Shown here piece after piece: positions 35,156 through 46,816 of a stretch of 64,000 bases of DNA. The translations under genes were made by a program, and so were the position numbers. The notes below the pieces were generated by a model. That model did not search any database, had not been told where the DNA came from, and saw only the letters and a program-made list of their open reading frames with translations. The first letter of the stretch is position 1. The number at the start of each line of letters is the position of its first letter. The DNA is taken from the NCBI GenBank assembly GCA_900074885.1, contig FJUW01000023.1:124001-188000 (forward strand). The letters are read 5' to 3'. This DNA is from Rhynchosporium graminicola. Its lineage: Eukaryota > Ascomycota > Leotiomycetes > Helotiales > Ploettnerulaceae.

Positions 35156-36618
35156 TTATCTAGACCTCAATTCGGCGTATGTTCGTGGTGGTCCGGAAGG
35201 AATCCCAGAAGAGCTGCCAGTATCCAAAGGGTTTTGAGAAGCTTGACTTGTGCTTAGGTTACTGTGCTTAGTGTGAGCATCAAGGTTGGAGAGCTTGAGG
35301 CTCAAGAACTCGTGCTTATTCTTCCACTTTTGTTGACTTGCGGCAAATCCCTCACTCTGATCTAGTGGCGGTGGGGGATCCGTAATCTTTGTGATGAGAT
35401 ATGCTGTCGATGCTTCGGCAATGCCATAGATGAGGACACCCAGTAAGGGAATTCGTAGGAAGATGTAGAAGCCAACGCCGAATCCAAACAAGAGGCCTTC
35501 ACGGTCATGGAACCAATGCTTCTTCTGCTCTTTGGTGAATCGAACTCTGGAGAAGTATGGCTCGAGCTGGAGATTCGATTAGTTATGAGTCTGAATGCCA
35601 CATCAATTAAGAATGGGTTCAGGAATTACTCACCAGCTCTCTCATCAAACTTCTTGAGGAGAAGTAACTTTGCAAGAAAATGACCAGGTATTTTTTGGGC
35701 AAGAATAAACCAGTCCCAAATACAATAGCTGCAGGACCGAGACCTGCTACTGAGTTAAAAGTGTAGAAACTGGCTGCTGGAAGGACCAGTCGTCCAACAT
35801 ATGGGATGTATGAAAGTGCGAAAACAGCAAGCGATAGTCCGGCCTTCTTTCCAAATCTCATCAGAAACATGGAGACAGCCTCTGCAGTACTTGTTGAATT
35901 TGTGCTGCCATCTCTGGTTGGGTACTTCCGTAGGTTGGGGTAATATGTCTCTCGCAAAGTCGAAGTATCCTCCCCCTTATGCTTCGCATAATAAGTTTGA
36001 TCGACCCAAGCGAGAGAATCCATAAACCTGGATTTCTATTAGCACACAGTATATCATGGTGTCGGATGGACTAACATATTATCAAGTGTTGGCGTAACAT
36101 ATCTCATCAATGTCATTAGGAAGAAGGGAACTTGTAGAACATAGTTCTGGACGAAGTCAAGCCCGCTAACAATGTCATTGTCCCATGTTGACTTAGTAAA
36201 GTCGAATATGAATCCTAGGAAGAATAGTAGGACTTTGATTCCTATGACCTGTATTTTGATTTAGGAAAGTCGAATGCAGAGCAGCGGGGTCATCCCTACC
36301 GGAATGTAGATGAGAAGTCTTATGGCTATGCCTGCACCCACGGCTATAGCAGCTTGTTTATAATGTTCGGATGTGAAAAGGGCGGGGTTCTGTAATGCTC
36401 GTAGAGCTTCACGAGGTTAGTATAAGTATGTATAAGTAGGTATACAATACGTTGGTGGGAGCTGGACATCAGGGTTGACAAGACTCACCTCCAACGACGG
36501 TCAATTGAGCTCCGCGAAGGATAGCATTCGGATCGAAATTGGAGACGGCGAGTTTCTGCTTAAGTTGTTCCTGCGTCAGAAATGGCTTCTGCGTCATGGA
36601 TGATACGACTTCCGCCAT
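35156..36618 (-). CDS. UsgS-like multi-pass membrane protein
   Basis: Five exons (36489-36618, 36300-36406, 36076-36248, 35634-36027, 35156-35566) give 404 residues in frame. Several long hydrophobic segments are visible: around AAIAVGAGIAIRLLIYIPVI, IKVLLFFLGFIF, SLAVFALSYIPYVG, LVLPAASFYTF, and GFGVGFYIFLRIPLLGVLIY. Between them lie conserved-looking patches such as ALFTSEHYKQAA and FMDSLAWVDQTYY. The C-terminal 80 residues are polar. The overall pattern recalls Aspergillus UsgS, a membrane protein reported as up-regulated in sexual growth, but I make this match from memory of the family and the biochemical role is unknown. Confidence 0.65.
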
Positions 36619-37271
36619 AATCGTTGCTCTTATTATGATCAGCCGCAAGCTCCAGGATGTCTGAGGTTGATGTTAAGTTGAGGAATTCAGACAATTTTCC
36701 CCGGAAGTACAATACTTATATTTTGGTTGAATTGGGTGCACCCACCCGACGTCACTTTATAAGTATTGTAGTCAGTGCTTTCGAGCAGGCATGCAAGCTC
36801 CAGGGGTTGCTTGCTCCCAGGCTGGATCTCTGCGTAGCTCGTACTCTATAAGTACAGTCGAGGGCGTTTTCGCGTGGAAGAGGCTGGGATTGTGGAGATA
36901 AGACGAGACGAGACATCAGCTCAGGCCCGCGTCCGCGCTCCTTGTGCATGAGTCCGAAGTCAGGCACGAACTGGATAGTATAATATCCTGCAAAACCTCA
37001 ACAGAATCGCCAATCTCAATTGTACGGGACAGCTTTCGAAGAGAAGAACCAGGCCAGCTTGTTCTAGTTTTGGAAATACCCAGGAGCTTCAAGCAGGAAA
37101 GGGCAGTCTTTGATGGAAGCAGCTTCGTTGCGCTACGGTACACACTATTAAGACCTCAACATCGTTCAACCATCTGTCCATCCATCTACACCACTACCAA
37201 TCTCCCATCTCCCATCTACCATGGTCACCAGGCAATAGAAAAGCTATCATCACGACTAAAATCTGTCAATC
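36619..37271. promoter_or_regulatory. Divergent UsgS-like/INP1 upstream region
   Basis: 653 bp between divergent starts. It contains a 12-bp perfect inverted repeat with a central palindrome (36709-36769), with a CRE-like GACGTCAC in one inner arm. No coding sequence supported. Confidence 0.55.
36709..36769. repeat. Nested inverted repeat
   Basis: ACAATACTTATA (36709-36720) is mirrored exactly by TATAAGTATTGT (36758-36769). The perfect 10-bp palindrome GGGTGCACCC (36734-36743) sits at the centre of the spacer. Confidence 0.7.
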
Positions 37272-39281
37272 ATGGCTACCAACCCAGCGCCTCCAACTCC
37301 ACGGCGTTCGTCCAGTCTACCCGTCGGACGACTTGCTGCCAGCAGTCCAGATCCGCAGATAGAGATACTGTTTACACTGCCATCGGTCCGCATCATACTG
37401 TTTACGACCTCTTCGAAACCTTCCTCTAGACCTGGCTCGAGTAGTGGCTTAATAACCCTTGAGGAAGAGCCAGGAAGTCTACCTTGGACCTCCCGAGTCG
37501 AGAGAACTATTGCTGTTGGTACGAAAGACTGCTTCTGGGCTTTCTTGACAGCCCCCTTGAGATCGTTGCTGATCACCTGCCTAGGTCCCTTGCGTATATA
37601 TAGAGCTCCAGGATCTGTTGCATTCTTGAATTGCGCAAATGCACTACGGCCGATACTACCCAAGTCGCAAGCATGGTGTGTAGATGGCAACAGCAAATTC
37701 GTCCTACAAATTCGACCACCTCAATACTGGCGAATCGAAGTTCCCAACAAGACCACGGAGGAAAGTGCAATGGTGGAGGAGCTCAAGAAAATGTTAGAAC
37801 AGGTCTTACTATACGAGAAGACAGCTTGCCCATTCCAGAGGGACTTCGTCGTGACACTGCCCGATAAGCCAGCCACGCCCGTAAAGAAGAAACCTTGGAA
37901 ACCAATTGAGAGGCCGCAAGGAGATCTATCACCGATGACCTCGCCATTGCTACGGGCTATAACACCGGACTACAGCCAGATCTATACATCGTTTTCAGAG
38001 TCACGCCCATCCACCCCATGTCCCGTGGCGGACATATCTGCTCCCACCTCAAGACCTAAAAGTCCCCGTACGCCCCAAAAAGAGCCCAAATCAACTGTAC
38101 CAAAATCCATTAGTGGGATCCGACAGGCTCTTGAGGCTGCGGAACTCTCGACTACCTCCGAAACCACCAATACCGTGTTTGTGGAACCCAGCCCAGAGCT
38201 TGAACCAATTTCTCGTGCATTGAAGCCGTCTCTGCTAGATACGCCAGAATCCGAGTACCTGTTTGGGTCTTACGCTGGAACAGACGAGGAAAGTGATGAC
38301 TATAGTGACGTAACAGGCGACACGGATTTGACACCACGAAGTACAATCAATGCGCAATATGAATCTCTCGAAGTTGAATCCAGCAAGCCCTCCAAGCCTC
38401 AATCGATACAAAACTGTAACCGATCGGCTACTGCACCTCCTCTTCTATCCTTAGTCACCAGCCCATCGTCGAAGCAAAGAACATCTTCTCCTCTTCGATG
38501 CTCGACAACATTCGAGACAAGCTCAGACTGCTCTTCAAGTGTCGAGTCATTCCACAGCATACAATCATGGCACTCTCCTCTCGGCCCTCCTTCGCCACCT
38601 GCTTCTATTACTTCCTCGCCAACTGCAACGTATCCATACCCGCACGAGAACATAATCCTACCAAAACGGCAAATTCACTCCCGCGAGATGTCCGAGCTCA
38701 CTGTTACCCAGATAGCTAATCCTTGGGAGAGGAACACAACGGCAAGCAAGCGCTCCAACAGTAGGAGTCTTTCACCACCTCCAAGAACACCGCCAACTCT
38801 AATTCTCGACGGGAGTGAAAAGTCAGACGAGGAGCATTCCGATATCGTAACGCCCCCAACCCTTAGGCCGACTATGCGTCATCGAGCAACCACAAGCAGC
38901 AACTCCCGACGACGAGCACTTTCTCCACTTCCTGCAGCCGTCAACCTCTTCACACCACCCCAACGAGCACAGCGCCGCCTTCGCACCAGCAGACACCTCC
39001 CAACCGCAATCATCCAGAAAACCTGTGAGATCCTCCTTAGCCCACCCAGCCACCTCTTCCAGCTGATGCTCAGCATCGCATCCAAGATCGCCGCTGGAGA
39101 GTGGAGGGGTATGCTTTCCGGTCACGGAGAAGCTGTCCACTGGGATTTTGAGGACGAGTATGGCGCTGATGCGTTGTACGAGGACGACTACTGCATGAGT
39201 CTTGCCAAAACTAAGAAGCAGACAGCAAAGGTAGAGACACCTGGTGCGAATGCCACCAGCGGTAGCTGGGAGGTCGATTGA
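37272..39281 (+). CDS. INP1: Inheritance of peroxisomes protein 1 homolog
   Basis: Peripheral peroxisomal protein that anchors peroxisomes to the cell cortex in yeast, keeping some in the mother cell. A single exon of 669 residues. The recognisable domain lies at about 28-205: IEILFTLPSVRIILFTTSSK, RTIAVGTKDCFW in place of the family's first strand, then RIYRAPGSVAFLNCANALRP and ILPKSQAWCVDGNSKFVLQI, ending PPQYWRIEVP. The rest is a long Ser/Pro/Thr-rich region with many SP/TP sites, probably disordered and phosphorylated, as expected for this family. A last ordered patch (about 600-630, ILLSPPSHLFQLMLSIASKI) precedes an acidic end. It is divergent from the UsgS-like gene. Confidence 0.8.
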   Translation: MATNPAPPTPRRSSSLPVGRLAASSPDPQIEILFTLPSVRIILFTTSSKPSSRPGSSSGLITLEEEPGSLPWTSRVERTIAVGTKDCFWAFLTAPLRSLLITCLGPLRIYRAPGSVAFLNCANALRPILPKSQAWCVDGNSKFVLQIRPPQYWRIEVPNKTTEESAMVEELKKMLEQVLLYEKTACPFQRDFVVTLPDKPATPVKKKPWKPIERPQGDLSPMTSPLLRAITPDYSQIYTSFSESRPSTPCPVADISAPTSRPKSPRTPQKEPKSTVPKSISGIRQALEAAELSTTSETTNTVFVEPSPELEPISRALKPSLLDTPESEYLFGSYAGTDEESDDYSDVTGDTDLTPRSTINAQYESLEVESSKPSKPQSIQNCNRSATAPPLLSLVTSPSSKQRTSSPLRCSTTFETSSDCSSSVESFHSIQSWHSPLGPPSPPASITSSPTATYPYPHENIILPKRQIHSREMSELTVTQIANPWERNTTASKRSNSRSLSPPPRTPPTLILDGSEKSDEEHSDIVTPPTLRPTMRHRATTSSNSRRRALSPLPAAVNLFTPPQRAQRRLRTSRHLPTAIIQKTCEILLSPPSHLFQLMLSIASKIAAGEWRGMLSGHGEAVHWDFEDEYGADALYEDDYCMSLAKTKKQTAKVETPGANATSGSWEVD

Positions 39282-40119
39282 CTATCCTGCCCCTCTACCC
39301 TCTCTTTGATCATTTATATCTTCCATTCTGTTGAGCGTGTACGTGTATGAGATTCTATGTATAACAAGATACCACCGCATTTTGGAAGGGCTGGAGTTAT
39401 GCCACGCCACTGACCTCAAGGAGTTTTGCTGTTTTGGGCATTGTATTGTACGACTTGACTGATTGTATTTTGTATCTCACAATTTTGAAGCTAGGGTTGT
39501 TTGGGCTTTGGAGCTTGGCTGTATCGCTCTCTTGTTATGGGTTCGGACGTGGCTTCATCGGATGTTTATGGGAGGTCATCATTGGTTCTTTTTGGCTCGG
39601 TTTAGGCACTTCTGAACGACCGGGAAGGCATAATACGGATGGATAGGTTTAGCTGGATGGATATCTCCCTACTACGATAATGAACGAACCGTTTTGACAT
39701 CATTTACCTTCTTAATGTTTGCACGCGTATATCGGCGCACAAGGGATCACTATATTATATCAGTGTGTGGCATCCTTTAGACATCACATTCTTTCGTCAA
39801 CGACCAAACAAGAATGTTTAGGTAAGGAAGCGAGTTATGCAGGCAATGTAAACAAGAGCCAAATAAGCGAGCGAGCTACGAACGCGAGAGACCAGCTAAC
39901 TCATCACCGAAGAAAGTCCTAAAAAATTTGATGTAATCAATTTCAAATACCATATAACTCCTTACACGTCGCTGAAATGCAGACACAACTTTCATTTTCT
40001 TTTCCCTCTACTTCTTCCTAACGCCTCACAAACCGCCTGCCCACCATAGATGCACGCATAAAAGTCATACTGCCCAAACCAATCAGCTCGACCAAGTACC
40101 ATCGCATCTCATCGCCCCT
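39282..40119. other. Spacer between convergent INP1 and NUP42
   Basis: 3' flanks of both genes; no gene seen. Confidence 0.6.
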
Positions 40120-41980
40120 CTAGAAATCCCAATGACACCACTCCCTTTTCGGCGGCAGCAACGGCATCTTCCCACCCTCAAAACTACCCGTCTGCTTCGC
40201 AAACAAATATTCATTCTTGACCTTCTCATCATACATCGATTCCTCGACCTGCGTGTCTTTATTGAAGATAGGCGGTCCATCCGGAAACCATATCCTTTCC
40301 CAAATCCCGTCCTGGTTCGTGAAGCCTGGCTCGTTATCTTTGTTGTAGATGACGCGCTTGTTCTTGAACATCGTTAGTCGGCCAGTGTTGTCTTTGGAGC
40401 TGTAGGAGGTGAGGGGAGGGTGTTTGGCGTTGAGCTGGACGTTGGGACCGTGACCGTTTTGAGTGAGTTGGACCTGAGATTGAGGCTGTTTGCTGAACGG
40501 GTTGCCGTCCCCGACTGCTGCTGGTGGCCCGAATGGATTCGCGGTTTGAGTAGGGTTTGAAGATTGTCCGAAAGGATTCAAGGCAGCGGGAGTCGTAGGA
40601 GCTCCCCCGAATGGATTTACCTGTGGAGCGGTAGGTGCCCCGAAAGCATTCTTGGGTACTTGTGATGGCTGTGTGGGAGCTCCGAATGGATTCCTGGCAG
40701 GTGAAGGTTCGCCAAAGCCTGGTGCTCCGACTGGATTCAACTGTGTATTGCTTGGACCGCCAAAGGGGTTGGTGTTCGAGTTGGCATTAAATGGCTGAGC
40801 AAATGGATTGGGCTGAGCTGTTTGTGAAGGTGCAGCAAAACCATTTGATGGCGCTCCAAATGAATTAGATGTAGCAGGTTGAGAAGGAGCTCCAAAAGCT
40901 GAATTCTGACCGAAAGCGTTGGCCGAACCAGCGAAGGAGGAGAATGGAGCAGCTGCAGGAGCTTGAGAGCTTGCTGCTGAGGCCCCAAAAGGATTCGACT
41001 TTTGGCCTAGGGCGGAAGGCTGCCCAAATGCTCCTGCAGCACCAAGTTGGGTAGGTGCTCCAAATGCTGCATTCGCGCCCCCGAATGGATTGGGTTTTTG
41101 ACCGAGTGCTGAAGGTTGGCCGAACGCTCCACCAAGCGCAGATGGAGCTCCAAAAGCTGGAGCAGTCGGTACCCCAAATGCTGCAGCGGCTGGAGCTGGT
41201 TGACTTGGTCCTCCAAATGGATTCTGAGCGGATGCGGAAGGTTGCTGAAAGGAGGAAGACTGATTGTTAAATGGATTCGGTTGCGACCCAGATGCAGGAT
41301 GTCCTGCCCTGACAATGTCCAATCGATTCGGATGTTCTTTTTCGGCGTTGATGATGTAGTTTACAGCTCCGTCAATATTGCTGACTGCGGTTTGTATCTG
41401 CTGTTCGGAGACGTGCCATAATTTCTCTGCCTCTTGAACCTATTACATACAAGTCAGTCCTCTACCTCTAGATCCAATTGCCGAACTTGACCAACTGCTT
41501 GCTGAGGATTTCCTGCCGCGACTGCTATGTAATGTAAAAGTCGCATTTCCTCAAAGCTGTGCTCACGCATAGGCCCCCCAAACAGCTGCGCAGGAGCTTG
41601 CCTCCCCGGTCCATATGCAGACAATATCCATTGTGGTTTCTCAGAGGTCAAATCGAGGAGTATAGCTTTCTTGTCTAAGGAGTAAGGCAGTTCACGGACT
41701 GGCGATACTATGATGAATATCAGCTACATCCAAGTATTCCCAGTGCCATCTTCCGTACCTGCTCTAGAACTACCGCTTTGGTAGCCATTATTGTTGAGGG
41801 GAGCATATTGATTTCTATTCGAGACAGGTTGTTGATTTGGATTCGAATCGTTCGAATGAAGGAATTTGCATCTATCTTCACATGCTATTAGTCTCAATTC
41901 TGGTATTTAAGGATTTGGCGCGACATACCTCCATTCCTACAGGTCCCTTGTTGCCAAAACCGACAGACGACTGGCGGCAT
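40120..41980 (-). CDS. NUP42: CCCH zinc-finger FG nucleoporin (NUP42/AMO1 type)
   Basis: Cytoplasmic-face nuclear pore component; family members help Gle1 and the helicase Dbp5 release mRNA. Four exons (41929-41980, 41759-41875, 41487-41698, 40120-41439) give 566 residues. The N-terminus is a CCCH finger, Cys6-x7-Cys14-x5-Cys20-x3-His24, split by intron 1. A helical linker follows (about 60-165). About 220 residues of FG-type repeats come next, mostly NPFG, AFG and FGAP units rich in Ala, Gln and Pro. The C-terminal block has GRLTMFKNKRVIYNKDNEPG, an IWFPDGPP segment and a final PPKREWCHWDF; this matches the conserved tail of the Amo1/Nup42 group. Intron 3 (47 bp) uses a weak GTTCGG donor but has a good CTGAC branch site. 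Confidence 0.82.
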
Positions 41981-42779
41981 TCTTGAGATTGCAAAGCTTT
42001 TTAAAACTTGTCAAGACGCGCATTTCAGTGCATCGTATCCACGAGCTTCGAGCAGCTTGAGAATAAATTTGCCAGATCTTCGAGGTCGAGATCGATCACA
42101 GGTCTGCACTGCAAACCGGGGTCGTGGAAATGGCGGGCGAGGCTGAAGAAGTATTGCATTCCCGTAGAGCTTCCGAGGCGATCTGCAGGGACTAGAATTT
42201 GTACCTATACGGAGGCACTTGGTGAAGCGAACCACTTATATAACCTTCAACACTCCAAGAAAATGAAAACTAGAAGTCACAAAACTAGTGCAAAACTATC
42301 GATCGGAATAGCTTTTTAAGGAAATTCGCAATGTACGAACAATGTCTTCGCCCTCTTCGGTGTATTCTATCAAGGACATCCTACACACGGGACTTAGTTC
42401 ACTTACTCGATATCTAGCTCAATTCACTGCAGGTTTCTTTTCAAGTACTGTGAGAGAACCTTATCCAGCCCAGTTAAAACCATCCGATGCAGACTTGAAT
42501 GATCAGAACACAAAGGCACCCGACATCCTAGGTTGTGGAAGGCTGAAGAAGAGATAGGAGGTCACTGCATATATTGATGTCATAAAGTCTTGAAAATCAT
42601 ATGTTTGTCATAATCGTACAATCATCGATTCCTTCCGTCTACCATCCCATTCCACCCTTAGGTATATCGAAAGCCATGCATTTGTCAAACCATCGAAAGC
42701 CATGTAAATGCTACCCCGTTCGGCTCAGCTCACCCCTCACAATCCCATCCATCCGTGGTGTATCTTTCACACAAGCAGC
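41981..42779. other. Spacer with one short candidate frame
   Basis: About 0.8 kb. Apart from the short candidate frame listed separately I see nothing. It includes the NUP42 promoter. Confidence 0.5.
42342..42557 (+). CDS. Possible small protein, 71 residues
   Basis: An ATG in a good context (ACAATGTC) opens 71 codons with a weakly amphipathic middle (LTRYLAQFTAGFF) and a basic end. No family recognised, no intron needed. It is divergent from NUP42. It may equally be chance; comparison with relatives would decide. Confidence 0.25.
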   Translation: MSSPSSVYSIKDILHTGLSSLTRYLAQFTAGFFSSTVREPYPAQLKPSDADLNDQNTKAPDILGCGRLKKR

Positions 42780-43267
42780 TTAACCAAGTCTAGTCTCCTT
42801 GTCCTTGATGGGGATGTCGCTACCAGTGGTATTCTTGTATTGACCACGGATGAAATCAGAGATCTGCTCGTCCTTAGCCTGCTCGATAGCAGACTCGTTG
42901 TCTTGCTTTCCCTGACCCAAGAATTTCTCTTGTACGAAGTCGACTCCTAGAAGCAAGTTAGATCTAAACCACCTCTGCGTCGTAAAAAGAACAACATATA
43001 ATGAGTGGGCAGAGGTCTCGAGCAAGACGAGCGGAACAATGGTCGGAGTTGAAAGGTAAACATACCCTTGTCAAGGTAATCCTCGTTCTTCTCGCTCTCC
43101 TTTCCGCCTCCAGCAGCAGAATTGAACTTATCTCCAAGGCTGCCTAGGAAACCTCCACCAGATGAGCCTTGCTCGTTCTGACCTTGCTGCTGGTTCTGGT
43201 TGGTGTTCTGGCCGGCCTCGCCTTGTTGCTTGTCGCCGCCGCCAGTGAGTTTATTGACGAAATCCAT
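42780..43267 (-). CDS. Small hydrophilic Gly/Gln-rich protein
   Basis: Two exons (43066-43267 and 42780-42946) give 122 residues. The N-terminal part starts MDFVNKLTGGG, then runs through a Gln/Asn/Gly-rich low-complexity segment to GGGFLGSLGDKFN. The C-terminal part is charged and looks conserved: EDYLDKGVDFVQEKFLGQG, ISDFIRGQYKNTTGSDIPIK, ending DKETRLG. Similar short proteins occur across filamentous fungi and are sometimes labelled as DNA-damage or stress responsive; I cannot confirm a function. No signal peptide or membrane span. Confidence 0.7.
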
Positions 43268-44281
43268 TGTGAGTGTTGTGGTTTAACTTGGGATGATAGT
43301 GTCAAGTGAGACGTGTTTGGTAAAGTTTGAAGTTTGGAGAAGGTGGAGAGGAAGCTGACGAAGGAGAAGACCTTATATAGAAAGAGCTATATTGTATAAC
43401 GAAAGAGGAGGTGGTCTCACGAGCAAAAGCAGTTCACTTTATACTGCCAAGACTACGTCACTGTAAACCTGATCAATGAGAGCTTCTTGTTTCTATTAAG
43501 GGCGCGGAGTGAGTGCTACAATAGACTGCCATGCTTGCACAGCTGAATGGATACAAAATAGACAGCCTTAGCAGCTGCCAAGGTGGGTAAATCTTGCTTG
43601 GGGACTGGCTGCGAGATGATGTCGAGATCGTGAGGTGGGGTTGGTAGAAAGTCAAAGATTGCTTGGCAGCGCGGGGTCAAATCTCATGGATGTTTCAGGT
43701 CGAGGAAACGCCGGTTGTTCTGCCCTTAGAATCAGTCAAACGGAGTGTCAATCTCTACTTTTCTTTTCGATGGAATGGCCGTGACTTAAAGGAAGTGGAT
43801 TTACAGCGAGGGGATTCTAAGAGAATGAAAGTTCGTGGACTGTTCAGAATGATACCTACCTGTCATAGATGTGTCAAGATGCTCTTCCGATTTTAGATCT
43901 TTCTAGGCACCTGAGTCTATGCTCATTCTTCATCGGAGACCTGGCAATTCATATATTGTTCTCGAGAACGCCGAAACAGAGAGAGTTGTGTGAGGAAGTA
44001 TCAGGAGATCTAAGAGCAGTCAAGGTAGTTTGCAGATATGCAGTTGTGACCGAGTCTTATCCCATGACATTTCGGCTGGATAATGGTTGACAAACGCGAA
44101 TGTCCTTAAAGGGGTCCAGCGTGAGGTACGCTCCATCTTCACGTAAAATAATAATCAGTTTCACAGTTTCACCAAAGTTGGAACCCAATGTTGTCGAGCA
44201 TCTCTAGCATTTGATAGTCTCAATGTAGATACACTCAAAGCTCCTCAGTAGCTATCCATCTATGTCCTGCACATCATTGCT
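43268..44281. other. Gene-free spacer
   Basis: Promoter of the small hydrophilic protein and 3' flank of UBI3. Short frames at 43663-44090 have no supporting features. Confidence 0.55.
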
Positions 44282-44937
<656 letters not shown>

Positions 44938-45241
44938 CGTTGCGGCAATCTAATCAACTTGAAGTTGATATCCTCAATCTCGTTGGAAAGGGAAATAGTG
45001 ATTTTTCCCGCGACCGGGAAAGATATGTGGCTGCGCCAAGCCGATTTTTCGCGTTAGTCGACTTTGAGACTAGCCGTTTAGGGTTTCCGCACACGGAAGG
45101 CGCGAATTGCTTGCCAAATACCATCGCCGTCGAGACGCCCATTCCAACAGATATCTCCTCAACGACAACCCTTCTAGTGAGTTGAAAGCTCCGGAATGGA
45201 TTCTGACATTACTAACAATCATCCTCTCAGAATCAGTCAAA
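44938..45241. promoter_or_regulatory. Bidirectional UBI3/RPS26 promoter
   Basis: 304 bp between two divergent ribosomal-protein start codons. It carries two perfect inverted repeats: ATCAACTT-G-AAGTTGAT (44953-44969) and TTTCCCG-CGAC-CGGGAAA (45004-45021). Shared control of the two genes is inferred. Confidence 0.65.
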
Positions 45242-46067
45242 ATGGTCAAGAAGCGCGCAGCCAAGTAAGTACCTTTACATGCATTTTCATTCGGTCGATC
45301 CAGAGATTTTCACGTTCCTCAACGTACCGCGAAGCTTGCCCAAGAATCTACGGACACCTACATCGAATTCTACACTTCCGAGGTCCCCCCAAAGACGGTT
45401 TACGTATAGAGGGCTAATTGGCTTCCAGCGGTCGTAACAAGAATGGACGAGGCCATGTCAAGCCCATCCGTTGCAGCAACTGCTCGCGCTGCACACCTAA
45501 GGTTCGCTTTCCGCCTTTCGAAGGTCCCAACTTCGCCATATTAACAAAATCTTCAGGACAAGGCAATAAAGAGATTCACCATCAGAAATATGGTTGAGTC
45601 AGCTGTGAGTTTTTTTATCCCTACTCCAACGTTGTCTGCAACGCTGTGATAAATTCGAAACCCGAAGTAATGTTAACGTATCTACAGGCTATCAGTTCGT
45701 GGCCTCCTAAGACCTTCCTAAATTCCCTTCCCGAATGCGACGAAACTGGCTGACATATAATTCTTTCTATAGGAGATATCTCGGACGCTTCCGTATTCCC
45801 AGAATACACCGTTCCCAAGATGTACCTCAAGTTGCAGTACTGTGTCTCATGCGCCATCCATGGCAAGATTGTCCGGTACGTCACGCACTGAGAAGAACCT
45901 TGGTTGAGCATCCTTTCTTTAAGAGAACACCAGGGCTGACAATTTTGAATAGTGTCCGCTCCCGTGAGGGTCGCCGCAACCGTGCTCCTCCTCCTCGTGT
46001 CCGCTACAACAAGGATGGAAAGAAGGTCAACCCAAACCAAGCCGCCGCCAAGACCACCCAGGCATAA
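45242..46067 (+). CDS. RPS26: 40S ribosomal protein S26 (eS26)
   Basis: Small-subunit protein at the mRNA exit channel. Six exons give 122 residues: 45242-45264, 45429-45501, 45557-45604, 45688-45694, 45773-45875 and 45953-46067. The Cys pairs of the zinc site are in IRCSNCSRC and later [10 protein letters not shown]. The protein end is rich in Arg and Lys. Exon 4 is a micro-exon of 7 nt, GCTATCA: it is needed to join VESA to [12 protein letters not shown], giving VESAAIRDIS, which aligns with VEAAAVRDIS of the human protein. Skipping it would shift the frame. Both flanking introns have GT and AG ends, and the downstream one has a CTGAC branch site. Confidence 0.96.
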
Positions 46068-46816
46068 GGGTTAGGAATTAGTCAAGGGAATTTGGAGTCA
46101 CTTTGCATGCATGGGAATTGGGATGTAATTCTTGATGGCTAGTTAAGAACAAAAGCTTGCTAGGAAACTCATTTCCAAAACACACTCTTCCATGGTGAAT
46201 TGGTGATGTGATGTCTATATGTCTGGATCCTTTCAACTATCTTATCCAATTACTGGTGTATCGGCTCGGCGGGGGACAACATCTCCACGGCTTTGAGCAC
46301 CCCCCTAACTTTGAGACTGTATGGCAGCCCAATGTTATAGTCGCATTCAAGACCACAAACTGACCGTTGCGCACTCTGCCGTATCTTGCTGCTGCCTCCA
46401 CAGCAGTAGCAAGCTTCTGCAGCCACAGTGTAACTGATACGAAAGAGCATTACACCTCAGATCCAAGCTCTTGGGATTCACAGGAGCTGTTGCATGCCGT
46501 GAACTTGAACGGACTGTAAATAATGAATGCATTACTAGGCGTGAGGTCAGCAATGATCATTAACACTCCTTGAGTGTATCCTAGCCAGCTGTATACATCA
46601 ACCATCACATTTTTCCCAACTCTAAGATGCTCAACTGAAAAGGCTAGCTTTGCATGCAGTGAGACCGTCATGTGATGGCCATGAAGCTGCAATCCACAGC
46701 ACATCGCCAAGAACATGCCCCTCCTCACTCATCAACCCCTCAATCGTGGTTCTAGCCTCGACACGAAATAGTATCGAAACTCTCCCATATTGAAAACTCT
46801 ACTCATCTATCCCAAA
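46068..46816. other. Spacer between RPS26 and the calmodulin-like gene
   Basis: 3' flank and promoter sequence; no supportable gene. Minus-strand frames here lack motifs. Confidence 0.55.

Noticed and set aside
37256..37696. Minus-strand frame of about 146 codons over the INP1 start
   Set aside because: It is the antisense of a conserved domain and has no motif of its own.
40737..41315. Antisense and alternate frames over the FG repeats
   Set aside because: Repetitive coding sequence yields long open shadows in other frames.
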